Counted from the first letter of the stretch, positions 48,256-56,272 are shown. The stretch: DNA of 64,000 nucleotides from Limnochordaceae bacterium (GCA_014896305.1 JADBKQ010000007.1:54328-118327); one strand, 5' to 3'. The notes: generated by a model from the letters alone, not told the origin. Program-made: numbers and translations.

Positions 48256-49457
48256 GCATACGGGAGACCGCGAAAGCTGCCCTGCGGGGGCTGGGGCTCT
48301 ATCCACTGCGCACCTTCCTTTCGGTACTGGGCATCGTGATCGGAGTGGCGTCGGTCATCGGTTTGGTGGCCATTGGCGCTGGGGTGCAAAAGAGTGTGAC
48401 CAATCAGATCAGCCAGCTCGGGTCGGATGTTTTACTCGTATCCCCCGCGATGCAGCGGGGCTTGTTTGGACGGTCGGTCGCCCAAACTACGGTGGATACG
48501 AGCATGGCCAAGGACCTTGTCGAACACAACCCTCTAATACGGCAGGCAGTAGCAACGCTGCAGACTCAAGGGACCATGACCGTCGACAATTCGACCCTGG
48601 ACGTCACCGTGGTTGGCGTAACACCAGATTATGCGGACATTTTCTCCTATCCTGTGGAGACGGGACGGTTCTTGCGGGCCTCCGACCAGGATTTGGGAGT
48701 CGACGTTGTCGTGCTCGGGGCTGAAGTAGCGTCGACTCTCTTTCCAGGAGAGAATCCCCTTGGTCGCAAGGTGCAGCTGAGTGCGGGGAACTACCCCACG
48801 CGATCATTCATAGTGGTAGGGGTCATGAGTTCGCTGGGACGGACGTTTGCTGGTAACTTCGATGGACAGGTCTACCTGCCCGCCAGTACGTTCTTCCGCT
48901 GGACCGGCCAACGCCGTGTCAGCACCTTCATCCTCCGGGCACGCAGTTCGGATGTGGCTGTGGACGCCGCCGACCAAGTGGACTTTTACCTCACGCGACG
49001 AGTCGGCGCGAATAAGTTCCGAGTGGAAAGCCAGCAAGCCATCCTGCAAACCATCGGCTCGGTAGTGGGCACGCTCACTCTTTCGCTCGGGGCGATCGCC
49101 GGGATTGCACTGGTGGTGGGAGGAATTGGCGTGATGAACGTGATGCTGGTCTCCGTGAAAGAGCGCACGCGAGAGATTGGCATTCGCAAGGCTCTGGGTG
49201 CGAAAAACCGCAACATTCTGAGCCAGTTCCTTCTCGAGGCGATCTTCCTGTCTCTTACGGGCGGCCTCCTGGGGCTGTTCGGAGGATGGGGAGTAGCGGC
49301 ACTGGTGTCCCGGTGGGGGCATTGGCCGACCGTCCTTCCCATCCAGGCCATCTTCCTGGCCATCGGCTTCTCCTCGGCGGTCGGGCTCTTCTTCGGTATT
49401 TACCCCGCTATGCAGGCCGCCCGCCTGGACCCGATAGCGTCGTTGAGTTACGAGTAA
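48252..49457 (+). CDS. MacB-type ABC transporter permease
   Basis: 401 residues, four membrane helices: one at 15-40 (LYPLRTFLSVLGIVIGVASV), a large extracytoplasmic MacB_PCD domain (about 45-270), and three C-terminal helices of the FtsX type ('GAIAGIALVVGGIGVMNVML', 'VSVKERTREIGIRKALGAKN', 'FLLEAIFLSLTGGLLGLFGG', 'GLFFGIYPAMQAARLDPIAS'). With the ATPase, adaptor and TolC proteins it makes a complete tripartite exporter in one operon; the substrate may be a peptide, lipid or antibiotic and cannot be determined from sequence. Confidence 0.95.
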   Translation: MSIRETAKAALRGLGLYPLRTFLSVLGIVIGVASVIGLVAIGAGVQKSVTNQISQLGSDVLLVSPAMQRGLFGRSVAQTTVDTSMAKDLVEHNPLIRQAVATLQTQGTMTVDNSTLDVTVVGVTPDYADIFSYPVETGRFLRASDQDLGVDVVVLGAEVASTLFPGENPLGRKVQLSAGNYPTRSFIVVGVMSSLGRTFAGNFDGQVYLPASTFFRWTGQRRVSTFILRARSSDVAVDAADQVDFYLTRRVGANKFRVESQQAILQTIGSVVGTLTLSLGAIAGIALVVGGIGVMNVMLVSVKERTREIGIRKALGAKNRNILSQFLLEAIFLSLTGGLLGLFGGWGVAALVSRWGHWPTVLPIQAIFLAIGFSSAVGLFFGIYPAMQAARLDPIASLSYE

Positions 49458-49631
49458 CTATGCTATGACGCACTCCCTGGCTAAAGCCGGGAGAGCTCGG
49501 GCAGCAAGAGCTACCTTCGGTCTGGTTTCCTAGAACAACTACCTGCCACCACGGAGGGTGGCCCTGTAACCTCCTCAGTTTGGGGTAAGAGGCTTCTTCG
49601 GGACACACTCGGAAGAAGCCTCTCACCTTTT
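49444..49631 (+). terminator. Probable operon terminator and preceding hairpins
   Basis: GAGGCTTCTTC (49589-49599) and GAAGAAGCCTC (49612-49622) form a perfect 11-bp stem with a 12-base loop, followed by CACCTTTTG, a weak T-run. Several further hairpins precede it: AGTTAC/GTAACT at the stop codon, CTCCCTGGC/GCCGGGAG (49473-49493) and GCCACC/GGTGGC (49545-49562). The first is a likely terminator; the others may stabilise the 3' end. Confidence 0.6.
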
Positions 49632-49705
49632 GTACCGCTCAAAAGAGTACCGCCTACTCTCAGCGGTGGGGTGCGTGCGGCGGACGAGTCCGAGGAACCC
49701 GGTCA

Positions 49706-49734
49706 TTGACGGGCAGGGGCGGGAGGGGTAAACT
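49706..49734 (+). promoter_or_regulatory. valS promoter
   Basis: TTGACG (49706-49711), 17 bases, TAAACT (49729-49734). This is the best -35/-10 pair in the window, placed about 60 bases before the T-box stem I. Confidence 0.75.
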
Positions 49735-49800
49735 AGCAGCATCCAAAGGGAAGGGTCGAGGCTTGACGTCGTCAGGCCGGAGACAACAGTTGGTTTGGCA

Positions 49801-50142
49801 GCGATGAGGGAGAGGAGTACGTCGGGGCAGCGGCCAGAGAGGCGGGTTCAACGGCTGGAAGACCCGCTGCGCACGACCGGCGGAAGGTCGCTCCGGAGCT
49901 TTTGCTGCGAAGGGTAGAGCAAGTACTCAGGCCTGTGTAGCAGCAAACGGAGACGCTCCGTTATGCGAAGAGCCCGGGTGGTGGCTAAGGCAGGCCACGG
50001 CGGGCTGGGCTATGGTGCCGCCAGGCACATGAGCTCAGCTGCTCGTATCGGTGTTGGGGGTACGCCCGGGAATGCGGGTGGTACCGCGGAAGGCAAGTGA
50101 GGTAGCCCTTTCGTCCTGCGAGGACGGAAGGGTTTTTCTTTT
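49801..50142 (+). ncRNA. T-box leader of valS
   Basis: A tRNA-sensing riboswitch that lets transcription continue when tRNA-Val is uncharged. Stem I begins GCGATGAGGGAGAGGAGTAC with the AGTA bulge; GCAGCGG (49828-49834) pairs with CCGCTGC (49864-49870) around the AGAGAG and GGCTGGAA segments of the distal stem. The opposite side of the specifier loop carries GGAAGGTCG, in which GTC (49887-49889), a valine codon, is the likely specifier. The T-box core TGGTACCGCG is at 50079-50088; TGGT fits a tRNA ending ACCA. The terminator follows at 50106. Confidence 0.9.
50106..50142 (+). terminator. T-box controlled terminator
   Basis: CCCTTTCGTCCT and AGGACGGAAGGG form a 12-bp stem (one G-T pair) with loop GCG, followed by TTTTTCTTTT. 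The left arm lies 17 bases past the T-box sequence, so an antiterminator can compete with it. Confidence 0.92.
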
Positions 50143-50177
50143 GTAGCGGACAGGGAAAACGGAAAGGGGAAGGGCCG

Positions 50178-53100
50178 ATGTCAGAGCGCAAGCAGCAGTC
50201 AACATCCTGGACGGAAAAGCGAGAGCAGTCAAGTGGGACAAATGGAACAGGCCGGCCAGGACGCAGCAACAGCAACCCCACTCCGTGGAGGGACCAGGCA
50301 GAGCGACCGTCCGCACCAGGGTCTGGCTCTGGGACTGAGCTGGCCAAGACGTACGATCCACAAGAGGTCGAGGGGCGCTGGTATGCGTTCTGGATGGAGC
50401 ATCGTCTCTTCCATGCCGAGGCCGACCCCTCGCGCCCGCCGTTTTCCATGGTCATCCCACCGCCCAATGTCACCGGCCAGTTGCACATGGGGCATGCCCT
50501 GGACAATACCATGCAGGACATCTTCGTGCGGTGGCAGCGCATGAAGGGGAAGAACGCGGTCTGGATCCCCGGCACGGACCATGCCGGCATCGCCACCCAG
50601 GCCAAGGTGGAGGAAGAGCTGGCCAAGCAGGGGCTGAGCCGCTATGACCTGGGCCGGGAAAAGTTCCTGGAGAAAGTCTGGGAGTGGAAAGAGAACTACG
50701 GCCACCGCATCGTTCACCAGCTGCAGCGGCTGGGCAGCTCGTGCGATTGGGAGCGGGAACGGTTCACCATGGATGCAGGCTGCTCCCGGGCCGTGCGGGA
50801 GGTCTTCAAGCGGCTGTATGACAAAGGGCTGATCTACCAGGGGGATTACATCATCAACTGGTGTCCCCGCTGTCGCACGGCCATCTCCGACATCGAAGTG
50901 GATCATGAGGACGTTCAGGCTGACCTGTACTACCTGCGTTACCCGCTCGTGCCGAAGGATACGCCTGGCGTGGCAGGTGGGGCGGATGGTGATGCTGGCG
51001 CGAAGGGTCGGACAAGGGCCGGGGTGGATGCGGGCGTGGATGGTGGTGGGAAAAAAGCCGGCGCGCAGGCGGGGGCTGCCGGCTCTCCGGGGCAGGAGTG
51101 GATTGTGGTGGCGACGACCCGGCCCGAGACCATGCTGGGGGATACGGGCGTGGCGGTTCACCCGGACGATGACCGCTACCACGACCTGGTCGGGCGGCAG
51201 GTGCGGCTGCCGCTGGTGAACCGGGTGATCCCCATCTTCGCCGATTCGTACGTTGATCCCACGTTCGGCACGGGTGCGGTGAAGGTCACTCCAGCGCACG
51301 ATCCCAACGACTTCGACATGGCCCAGCGGCATGGCTTGCCGGCCATCCGGGTGATCGACGAAGATGCGAACATGATGAAAAGCGACGACGTGCCTGCCGC
51401 CTATCGGGGGCTCTCCCGGGACGAGGCTCGCCGCCGTGTGCTCAAGGACCTGCAGGCCCAGGGCTATCTGGTCAAGACCGAACCGCTCACGCACGCCGTC
51501 GGCCACTGCAGCCGCTGTGGTACGATCGTCGAGCCGCTCCTCTCCAAGCAGTGGTTCGTGCGGATGAAGCCACTGGCCGGACCGGCCCTGGCCGCCGTGC
51601 GGGAGGGGCGGGTACGGTTCGTGCCCGAGCGGTTCACCACGCTGTTTGTGAACTGGGTGGAGAACGTGCGGGATTGGTGCATCTCCCGCCAGCTCTGGTG
51701 GGGTCACCGCATTCCTGTTTGGACCTGCTCGGCCTGCGGCCACCAGTGGGTGGCGCTGGACGATCCGCAGCAGTGCCCCAGGTGTGGAGCGACGGTCGAG
51801 TCCGGGCAGGTAAGGCAAGATCCGGATGTACTCGATACGTGGTTCTCGTCGGCGCTGTGGCCGTTCTCCACAATGGGTTGGCCGGAGAAGACGCCGGAGT
51901 TGGCGCACTGGTACCCGACCTCGCTTTTGGTGACCGGATTCGACATCATCTTCTTCTGGGTTGCCCGCATGGTGTTCATGGGCCTGGAGTTCATGGGCGA
52001 CGTGCCCTTCCACACGGTGCTGATCCACGGGTTGGTCCGGGATGCGCTGGGCCGCAAGATGAGCAAGTCGCTGGGCAACGGCATCGACCCGCTGGACGTG
52101 GTGGATCGGTACGGGGCCGATGCGCTACGGTTCACTCTGGTCAACGGGGTTGGGCCGGGCAACGACATGCGGTACGTGCCCGAGCGGGTGGAGGCATCCC
52201 GCAACTTCGCCAACAAGATCTGGAACGCGACCCGCTTCGCCCTGATGAACCTAGAAGGCTTTGAGCCGGCTGATACGGACATGGTTGGTTGGCTGCAGCA
52301 ACACGCAAGTGAGCTGTCGCTGGCTGATCGCTGGATATTGGCTCGCTGGAATCGGGCTACCGCCGAGCTGGAGCGGCACCTGGAGCGCTTCGACCTGGGC
52401 GAGGCGGCCCGGGTGCTGTACGACTTCATCTGGGATGAACTGTGCGACTGGTACATCGAGATGTGCAAGCCCCGCCTCTACCAGCAGGCTGGGCCGGAGC
52501 GGGAGGCCACCCGCCAGGTGCTCTGGTTCGTGCTCCGCTCGACCCTGGAGATGCTGCATCCGTTCATGCCGTTCATCACGGAAGAGCTCTGGCAGAAGCT
52601 GCCCCGTCCGCAGGCAGCAACCGCGGCGGGCCGTACGACTCAGCCTCAGCCAATCTCCATCATGATCGCTCCCTGGCCACAGGCCAACTCCGCCTTCGAG
52701 AACGAAGTGGCCGAAGAGCAGGTCAGCCTGGTGCAGCAGGTGGTCACCGGTATCCGCAATCTGCGGGCGGAACTGCAGGTACAGCCGGGACGGCGGATTC
52801 CCGCCATCTTCCATGCGGAACGGAGCGCTGCCGATACCCTTCGTTCAGCGTGGATGTACGTGGAGACGCTGGCCGGGCTCGACTCGTCCCAAGTGACCTG
52901 GGCGGAGTTGGGGGCGGAACGCCCTCGGCAGGCGGTGGCGGCGGTGGTGCCCGGCGTCGAGGTCTACCTGCCCCTGGCGGGACTGGTGGATCTGGCGGCC
53001 GAGCGGGCCCGCTTGCGCAAGGAGCTGGAGCAGGCGCAGCAGGAGGCGGCCAAGTCGGAGAAGCGACTGGCCAATGCGGGCTTCGTTCAGAAAGCGCCAG

Positions 53101-53195
53101 CCGAGGTGGTGGAGCGGGAGCGGGAACGGCTGGCCCGCTACCAGGAGACGGCGCAACGACTGACCGCCCGTCTCCGGATGCTGGAAGAGGAGTAG
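50178..53195 (+). CDS. valS: Valyl-tRNA synthetase
   Basis: 1005 residues, about 110 more than usual. It charges tRNA-Val and edits threonine. A Ser/Gln/Gly-rich N-terminal extension (about 55 residues) precedes 'YDPQEVEGRWYAFWMEHRLF'. The HIGH-type motif is HMGHAL in 'PPPNVTGQLHMGHALDNTMQ', editing-domain motifs include 'VVATTRPETMLGDTGVAVHP', and KMSKS is in 'ALGRKMSKSLGNGIDPLDVV'. The C-terminal coiled-coil arm that contacts the tRNA is present (ERARLRKELEQAQQEAAKSE, 'KRLANAGFVQKAPAEVVERE'). A Gly/Ala-rich insert of about 43 residues (258-305) interrupts the entry to the editing domain. The T-box leader confirms the valine assignment. Confidence 0.98.
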   Translation: MSERKQQSTSWTEKREQSSGTNGTGRPGRSNSNPTPWRDQAERPSAPGSGSGTELAKTYDPQEVEGRWYAFWMEHRLFHAEADPSRPPFSMVIPPPNVTGQLHMGHALDNTMQDIFVRWQRMKGKNAVWIPGTDHAGIATQAKVEEELAKQGLSRYDLGREKFLEKVWEWKENYGHRIVHQLQRLGSSCDWERERFTMDAGCSRAVREVFKRLYDKGLIYQGDYIINWCPRCRTAISDIEVDHEDVQADLYYLRYPLVPKDTPGVAGGADGDAGAKGRTRAGVDAGVDGGGKKAGAQAGAAGSPGQEWIVVATTRPETMLGDTGVAVHPDDDRYHDLVGRQVRLPLVNRVIPIFADSYVDPTFGTGAVKVTPAHDPNDFDMAQRHGLPAIRVIDEDANMMKSDDVPAAYRGLSRDEARRRVLKDLQAQGYLVKTEPLTHAVGHCSRCGTIVEPLLSKQWFVRMKPLAGPALAAVREGRVRFVPERFTTLFVNWVENVRDWCISRQLWWGHRIPVWTCSACGHQWVALDDPQQCPRCGATVESGQVRQDPDVLDTWFSSALWPFSTMGWPEKTPELAHWYPTSLLVTGFDIIFFWVARMVFMGLEFMGDVPFHTVLIHGLVRDALGRKMSKSLGNGIDPLDVVDRYGADALRFTLVNGVGPGNDMRYVPERVEASRNFANKIWNATRFALMNLEGFEPADTDMVGWLQQHASELSLADRWILARWNRATAELERHLERFDLGEAARVLYDFIWDELCDWYIEMCKPRLYQQAGPEREATRQVLWFVLRSTLEMLHPFMPFITEELWQKLPRPQAATAAGRTTQPQPISIMIAPWPQANSAFENEVAEEQVSLVQQVVTGIRNLRAELQVQPGRRIPAIFHAERSAADTLRSAWMYVETLAGLDSSQVTWAELGAERPRQAVAAVVPGVEVYLPLAGLVDLAAERARLRKELEQAQQEAAKSEKRLANAGFVQKAPAEVVERERERLARYQETAQRLTARLRMLEEE

Positions 53196-53203
53196 GCGTA
53201 CCG

Positions 53204-55012
53204 GTGGGCACGGATAGGGGCATGGGAACGGCGAGAACCTCTGGCATGCACCAGGGTGCGGCCTCGGCTTGGGGTATGGGCCGCGGCCTGGCCACAGATG
53301 GAGGTACAGCTGCAGATATAGATCACGGCGTAGCCATGACTGCAGGTGTGGAAAATGGCACGGATACCGGGGCCGGTACAACGTCGGACGCGTATGGAGC
53401 TGTGGTAGAGCAACTACTGCGGCGAGAGCGGTTTGGCATGCGCCCCGGCCTGGAACGGACCGCCTGGCTGCTTGCTCGGCTGGGCAACCCGCAGCAGCGC
53501 TTCCCCTCGATTCACGTAGCCGGGACGAACGGCAAAGGAGCAACGGCGGCGGCCATTGCCGCCATCCTGCAGGCGACGGGGCGGCGAGTGGGGCTGTTTA
53601 CCTCGCCGCACCTTGCTTCTCCTTGTGAACGAGTGGCCATCGACGGCCGGCCTCTGCCCCCGGATACCTTTGCGCAGCTGGGCCGGGAGGTGCTGCAGGC
53701 TGCAGCGGCGCTGGAGAGGGCCGAGCCGCAGCTCGGCCCCGCCACCCAGTTTGAACTGTATACGGCGTTAGGGTTTCTTGCCTTCGCCAGGGCCGGGGTG
53801 GAGGTGGCGGTGGTCGAAGCGGGCTTGGGCGGCCGCCTGGATTCCACCAACGTCCTGCAGCCCGTCGTATCCGTCATCACTCCCATCGGCCTGGACCACA
53901 CCGAGGTCCTTGGTCCAACCCTGGCGGACATCGCCCGGGAAAAGGCGGCCATCCTGAAGCCGGGCAGCGCCTGGGTGATCGCACCGCAACCGGCGGAGGC
54001 GCTCGGCCCGATCCACACCCGTCTTCAGGAGATTGGCCAGCCCACGGCGGCTGCGCACGCCGCCCTGGTGGCCGCGGGCGTGGGGCCGGCAACTGTTCAG
54101 AAACTAGGGATGACCCCATTGATCTGGGTGAACAGCCCCGACGAGCCGAACACGGCCATGGTCGCGACTACCCATACGGCTGCTGCTAGGGGCATCGCGG
54201 CGTCATCGTCCGGCGGTTCACCCGTCCTCGGCTTGCAGGGGTCGGTCTGGACGGTCCGCTGCCAGCAGACCAGCTGGCAGGGCACCTCGTTCACTCTTGA
54301 ACCCCCTCTTCCGGAACAGCCGTCGACCGCCATGGACGCGACGGCCAGAGCAGCTGCCGCTGCTCCACCCGGCGCTGCAGCCGTGCCGCGGCCTGTGGCT
54401 CGTCCCTCGAGAGAAGTTGATGGATCCGCTTCGAACCTCTTCACCATCCCGTTGGCAGGCCGGCATCAGGCGGTGAACGGGGCGGTAGCCGCGGCGGCAG
54501 CCTGGGCCTGGGGCGTGCGCAGCGGCGTCGTTACGCCGCTCACCCTGGCGCAGTTGCAAGCAGGGCTCGAGAGGGTGCGCTGGCCGGGTCGCCTGGAGAC
54601 GGTCGCCTGGCAGCCCCGGGTCGTGCTGGATGGTGCGCATAACCCGGCCGCGGCCGAAGTCCTGGCCCAAGCGTTGTCCGACTTGCGTCCAGAGCGACCC
54701 TTGATCCTGGTCATCGGGATTCTCGCAGCCAAGCAGTGGCAACAGGTGCTCGCTACGCTGCTGCCCTGGGCCGACGGCCTGGTCGCTACCGCGCCCCTCC
54801 ACCCCCGTACCCCGGCGGTTGAACCGGCGACCCTGGCACAGTACGCCCAGCGGGTGCTTCCGCACGTGGCCGTCGAACCCCGTCCCCTGGCGGCGGTGAC
54901 GTTAGCTCAGCGCTGGGCTGGGGCTACGGGGACGGTCATGGTCTGTGGCTCTTTGTATCTCGTTGGAGATGTCCGCCCTGCCTTCGTCCGCGACTGGCGC
55001 ACCTTCGCCTGA
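53204..55012 (+). CDS. folC: Folylpolyglutamate synthase / dihydrofolate synthase, enlarged
   Basis: 602 residues from GTG 53204, against about 430 usually; GAGGAG lies 11 bases upstream and earlier in-frame sequence is inside valS. FolC adds glutamates to folates. P-loop 'IHVAGTNGKGATAAAIAAIL', 'GLFTSPHLASPCERVAIDGR', 'FELYTALGFLAFARAGVEVA', 'VVEAGLGGRLDSTNVLQPVV', 'ITPIGLDHTEVLGPTLADIA', 'WPGRLETVAWQPRVVLDGAH' and 'NPAAAEVLAQAL' are all present. Extra length comes from a roughly 60-residue Gly/Thr/Ala-rich N-terminal extension and a roughly 100-residue insert near residues 290-415. valS-folC order is common in Bacillota. Confidence 0.95.
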   Translation: MGTDRGMGTARTSGMHQGAASAWGMGRGLATDGGTAADIDHGVAMTAGVENGTDTGAGTTSDAYGAVVEQLLRRERFGMRPGLERTAWLLARLGNPQQRFPSIHVAGTNGKGATAAAIAAILQATGRRVGLFTSPHLASPCERVAIDGRPLPPDTFAQLGREVLQAAAALERAEPQLGPATQFELYTALGFLAFARAGVEVAVVEAGLGGRLDSTNVLQPVVSVITPIGLDHTEVLGPTLADIAREKAAILKPGSAWVIAPQPAEALGPIHTRLQEIGQPTAAAHAALVAAGVGPATVQKLGMTPLIWVNSPDEPNTAMVATTHTAAARGIAASSSGGSPVLGLQGSVWTVRCQQTSWQGTSFTLEPPLPEQPSTAMDATARAAAAAPPGAAAVPRPVARPSREVDGSASNLFTIPLAGRHQAVNGAVAAAAAWAWGVRSGVVTPLTLAQLQAGLERVRWPGRLETVAWQPRVVLDGAHNPAAAEVLAQALSDLRPERPLILVIGILAAKQWQQVLATLLPWADGLVATAPLHPRTPAVEPATLAQYAQRVLPHVAVEPRPLAAVTLAQRWAGATGTVMVCGSLYLVGDVRPAFVRDWRTFA

Positions 55013-55075
55013 AAGCTCCTTCCATGCTCATTCACTGGGCTGGTGCGAGGAGCGCCGGCCCACTGCCCGCACCGT

Positions 55076-55297
55076 TCAAGCTCTTGCCGGTGTGGCCGTG
55101 CCTGCGAGCAGGTTCACGGTGTAGCGCTGTTCCACACCGTCGTTTACGACGAGTACCAGCTGAGCCGTCTCATCGTCGACAAAGCCCAGGACGGACTGGG
55201 GAGGAGGGAATGGGACAGCCCAACTGCCGAAGCAACGCGGGAGGAGGGTCTGCGTGGGCTGTCCGTAGAGATCAGACGCCAGGTCCTGGCTCGGTGT
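55076..55297 (-). pseudogene. C-terminal remnant of an unidentified protein
   Basis: Read on the reverse strand, a 73-codon frame without a start codon, preceded by a stop, codes ...DLASDLYGQPTQTLLPRCFG through 'SWAVPFPPPQSVLGFVDDET' to 'LVLVVNDGVEQRYTVNLLAG' and ends TATPARA-stop. Codon third positions are strongly GC-biased and the hydrophobic/charged alternation is protein-like (beta strands). The absence of a start and the abrupt upstream stop suggest the 3' end of a decayed gene. Family not recognised. It points toward folC and lies next to the repeats. Confidence 0.45.
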
Positions 55298-55339
55298 TCA
55301 GGGCGAACAAAGCAGGGACAACGGCCCAACCAAGAACAA

Positions 55340-55384
55340 TGGCTTCGGGCCGGAGGGCGGGTGTGAGTCACGAGTTCGACGTGG
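55340..55384 (+). repeat. 45-nt exact repeat, copy 1
   Basis: Identical over 45 bases to 63956-64000 at the end of the window, beginning TGGCTTCGGGCCGGAGGGCG and containing GTCACGAGTTCGACGTGG-type sequence at its end. The match may continue beyond the window. This copy leads directly into the 72-nt tandem pair. Confidence 0.95.
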
Positions 55385-55480
55385 ATGCAAGCTTGATCCC
55401 GACCGGGAGTTGGCGGCGCCGCTGGTCGCCCGGGAGTGGTCACGGGTTCGGCGTGAATGCAACCTTGATCCCGACCTGGC
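55363..55480 (+). repeat. Imperfect 72-nt tandem pair
   Basis: TCACGAGTTCGACGTGGATG at 55368 is repeated as TCACGGGTTCGGCGTGAATG at 55440, 72 bases later. Both are followed by CAA(G/C)CTTGATCCCGACC. The conserved part of each unit is about 40 bases. Confidence 0.85.
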
Positions 55481-55542
55481 TGACATGGGGCCCGGCAACT
55501 GACAAGCAAGCAGCCGTCGCCCATTGTTCACCTATGGATTTA

Positions 55543-55645
55543 GTTTGTTATCCGTGGTGGAAAAACTGTTACGTGGAGTTCGAGGCCAAAGCCAAAGTGC
55601 TCGAGCCTGAAACCGGTTTGTTATCCGTGGTGGAAAAACTGTTAC
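55543..55645 (+). repeat. 30-nt direct repeat, two copies 73 bases apart
   Basis: The same 30 bases, beginning GTTTGTTATCCGTGGTGG and ending AAAAACTGTTAC, occur at 55543-55572 and 55616-55645. The second copy contains the first palindrome of the adjacent pair (GGAAA-AACTG-TTACC). The 43 bases between are not repeated. Confidence 0.92.
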
Positions 55646-55681
55646 CAATCAATAAGGCCAGTGGTAGGCAATTTTGTTGCC
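55632..55681 (+). repeat. Palindrome pair, region 2 left
   Basis: GGAAA-AACTG-TTACC at 55632-55646 and GGCAA-TTTTG-TTGCC at 55667-55681, starts 35 apart. The second is flanked by GGTA and ACCT, giving near-symmetric arms of about nine bases. Confidence 0.85.
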
Positions 55682-55863
55682 ACCTGCCGTACGTACAGAT
55701 CGGAGTGCCTTGCTCCCCCGATCAGGGGTGGCTTCTAGCAGGGGGAATGCCTGGGGAGGTAGGAGGGGGGAGACTGAGGTTCATCCGAAGGCTTGAGCAG
55801 CCGGGTCACTTTCGCGTGGTAGCTGGGCTTTTGGATGGAGGAGGTGGGCTCAGGTGGGGAGGT

Positions 55864-55913
55864 GGCAATTATATTGCCCACGAGTCTCGCAAGGAGGGGG
55901 CAATTCTTTTTCC
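55864..55913 (+). repeat. Palindrome pair, region 2 right
   Basis: GGCAA-TTATA-TTGCC at 55864-55878 and GGCAA-TTCTT-TTTCC at 55899-55913, again 35 apart. The sequence upstream (GGTAGCTGGGCTTTTGG about 45 bases before) matches GGTAGCTGGACTTCTGG at the same relative place in region 1. Confidence 0.85.
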
Positions 55914-55946
55914 ACGTGCCTTTGGTCGCGCGGAGGGTGCAGGCCG

Positions 55947-56058
55947 GCATGGCGCGCAGGTGGTGCAGGTGCCAGCATTGCACGCCGGCGATGCGGGCGC
56001 TGGCATTGCACGCAGGTAATGCGGATGCCCGCATTGCACGCAGATGAGGCGGGTGCCG
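55947..56058 (+). repeat. Degenerate 28-nt tandem array, four units
   Basis: Units start at 55947, 55975, 56003 and 56031, each with GCATTGCACGC (GCATGGCGCGC in the first) followed by AGGTAATGCGG-like sequence. The array begins 33 bases after the palindrome pair, as the 25-nt array begins 24 bases after its pair in region 1. Confidence 0.88.
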
Positions 56059-56215
56059 GCGCTCGCTCCGGCGTTCCCGCGGTCGAGCTAGAGCGTGTGT
56101 TTATCGGACTTGCAGCTGGGGGAGGGCAATACCAGGGGCATTGGGATCTCCTCCGAGCCGACGATTACCTGTATTTGCCGGCATTTTGATCACTGAGTTG
56201 AGATGGCTGGGTGGC

Positions 56216-56244
56216 TTGACAAGATCCGCCAGACCCAGTACTAT
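56216..56244 (+). promoter_or_regulatory. Promoter of the LacI-type regulator gene
   Basis: TTGACA (56216-56221), 17 bases, TACTAT (56239-56244); an overlapping TATAAC at 56242 is an alternative -10 at 20 bases. The operator palindrome begins 14 bases downstream of the -10. Confidence 0.72.
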
Positions 56245-56258
56245 AACCCTGAAATCTA

Positions 56259-56272
56259 TGCTCACGTGAGCA
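56259..56272 (+). promoter_or_regulatory. LacI-family operator 1
   Basis: TGCTCACGTGAGCA, a perfect 14-bp palindrome with the central CG typical of LacI-family operators, at about +9 to +22 relative to the regulator promoter. A matching palindrome lies before the binding-protein gene. Confidence 0.7.

Larger units (their letters stand above)
55013..56215. other. Gene-free region 2 with repeats and a gene remnant
   Basis: About 1.2 kb between folC and the LacI promoter. It contains a reverse-strand coding remnant, a 45-nt sequence repeated at the window end, a 72-nt imperfect tandem pair, a 30-nt direct repeat, two palindrome pairs and a 28-nt tandem array. An open frame spanning 55024-56019 exists but runs through all these repeats and has no protein-like pattern, so it is not annotated as a gene. 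Confidence 0.8.

Noticed and set aside
52442..53195. FolC frame extending back through the valS 3' end
   Set aside because: That part is a shadow of valS in another frame. The folate synthase starts after the valS stop.
55340..55480. Integron attC-like sites
   Set aside because: The 72-nt unit and flanking repeats prompted the idea, but the RYYYAAC/GTTRRRY core pair is absent and no integrase gene is present.
55024..56019. Open frame of 331 codons between folC and the LacI gene
   Set aside because: It runs through several unrelated repeats whose periods are not multiples of three, has no conserved motif, and no plausible ribosome site. Treated as noncoding.
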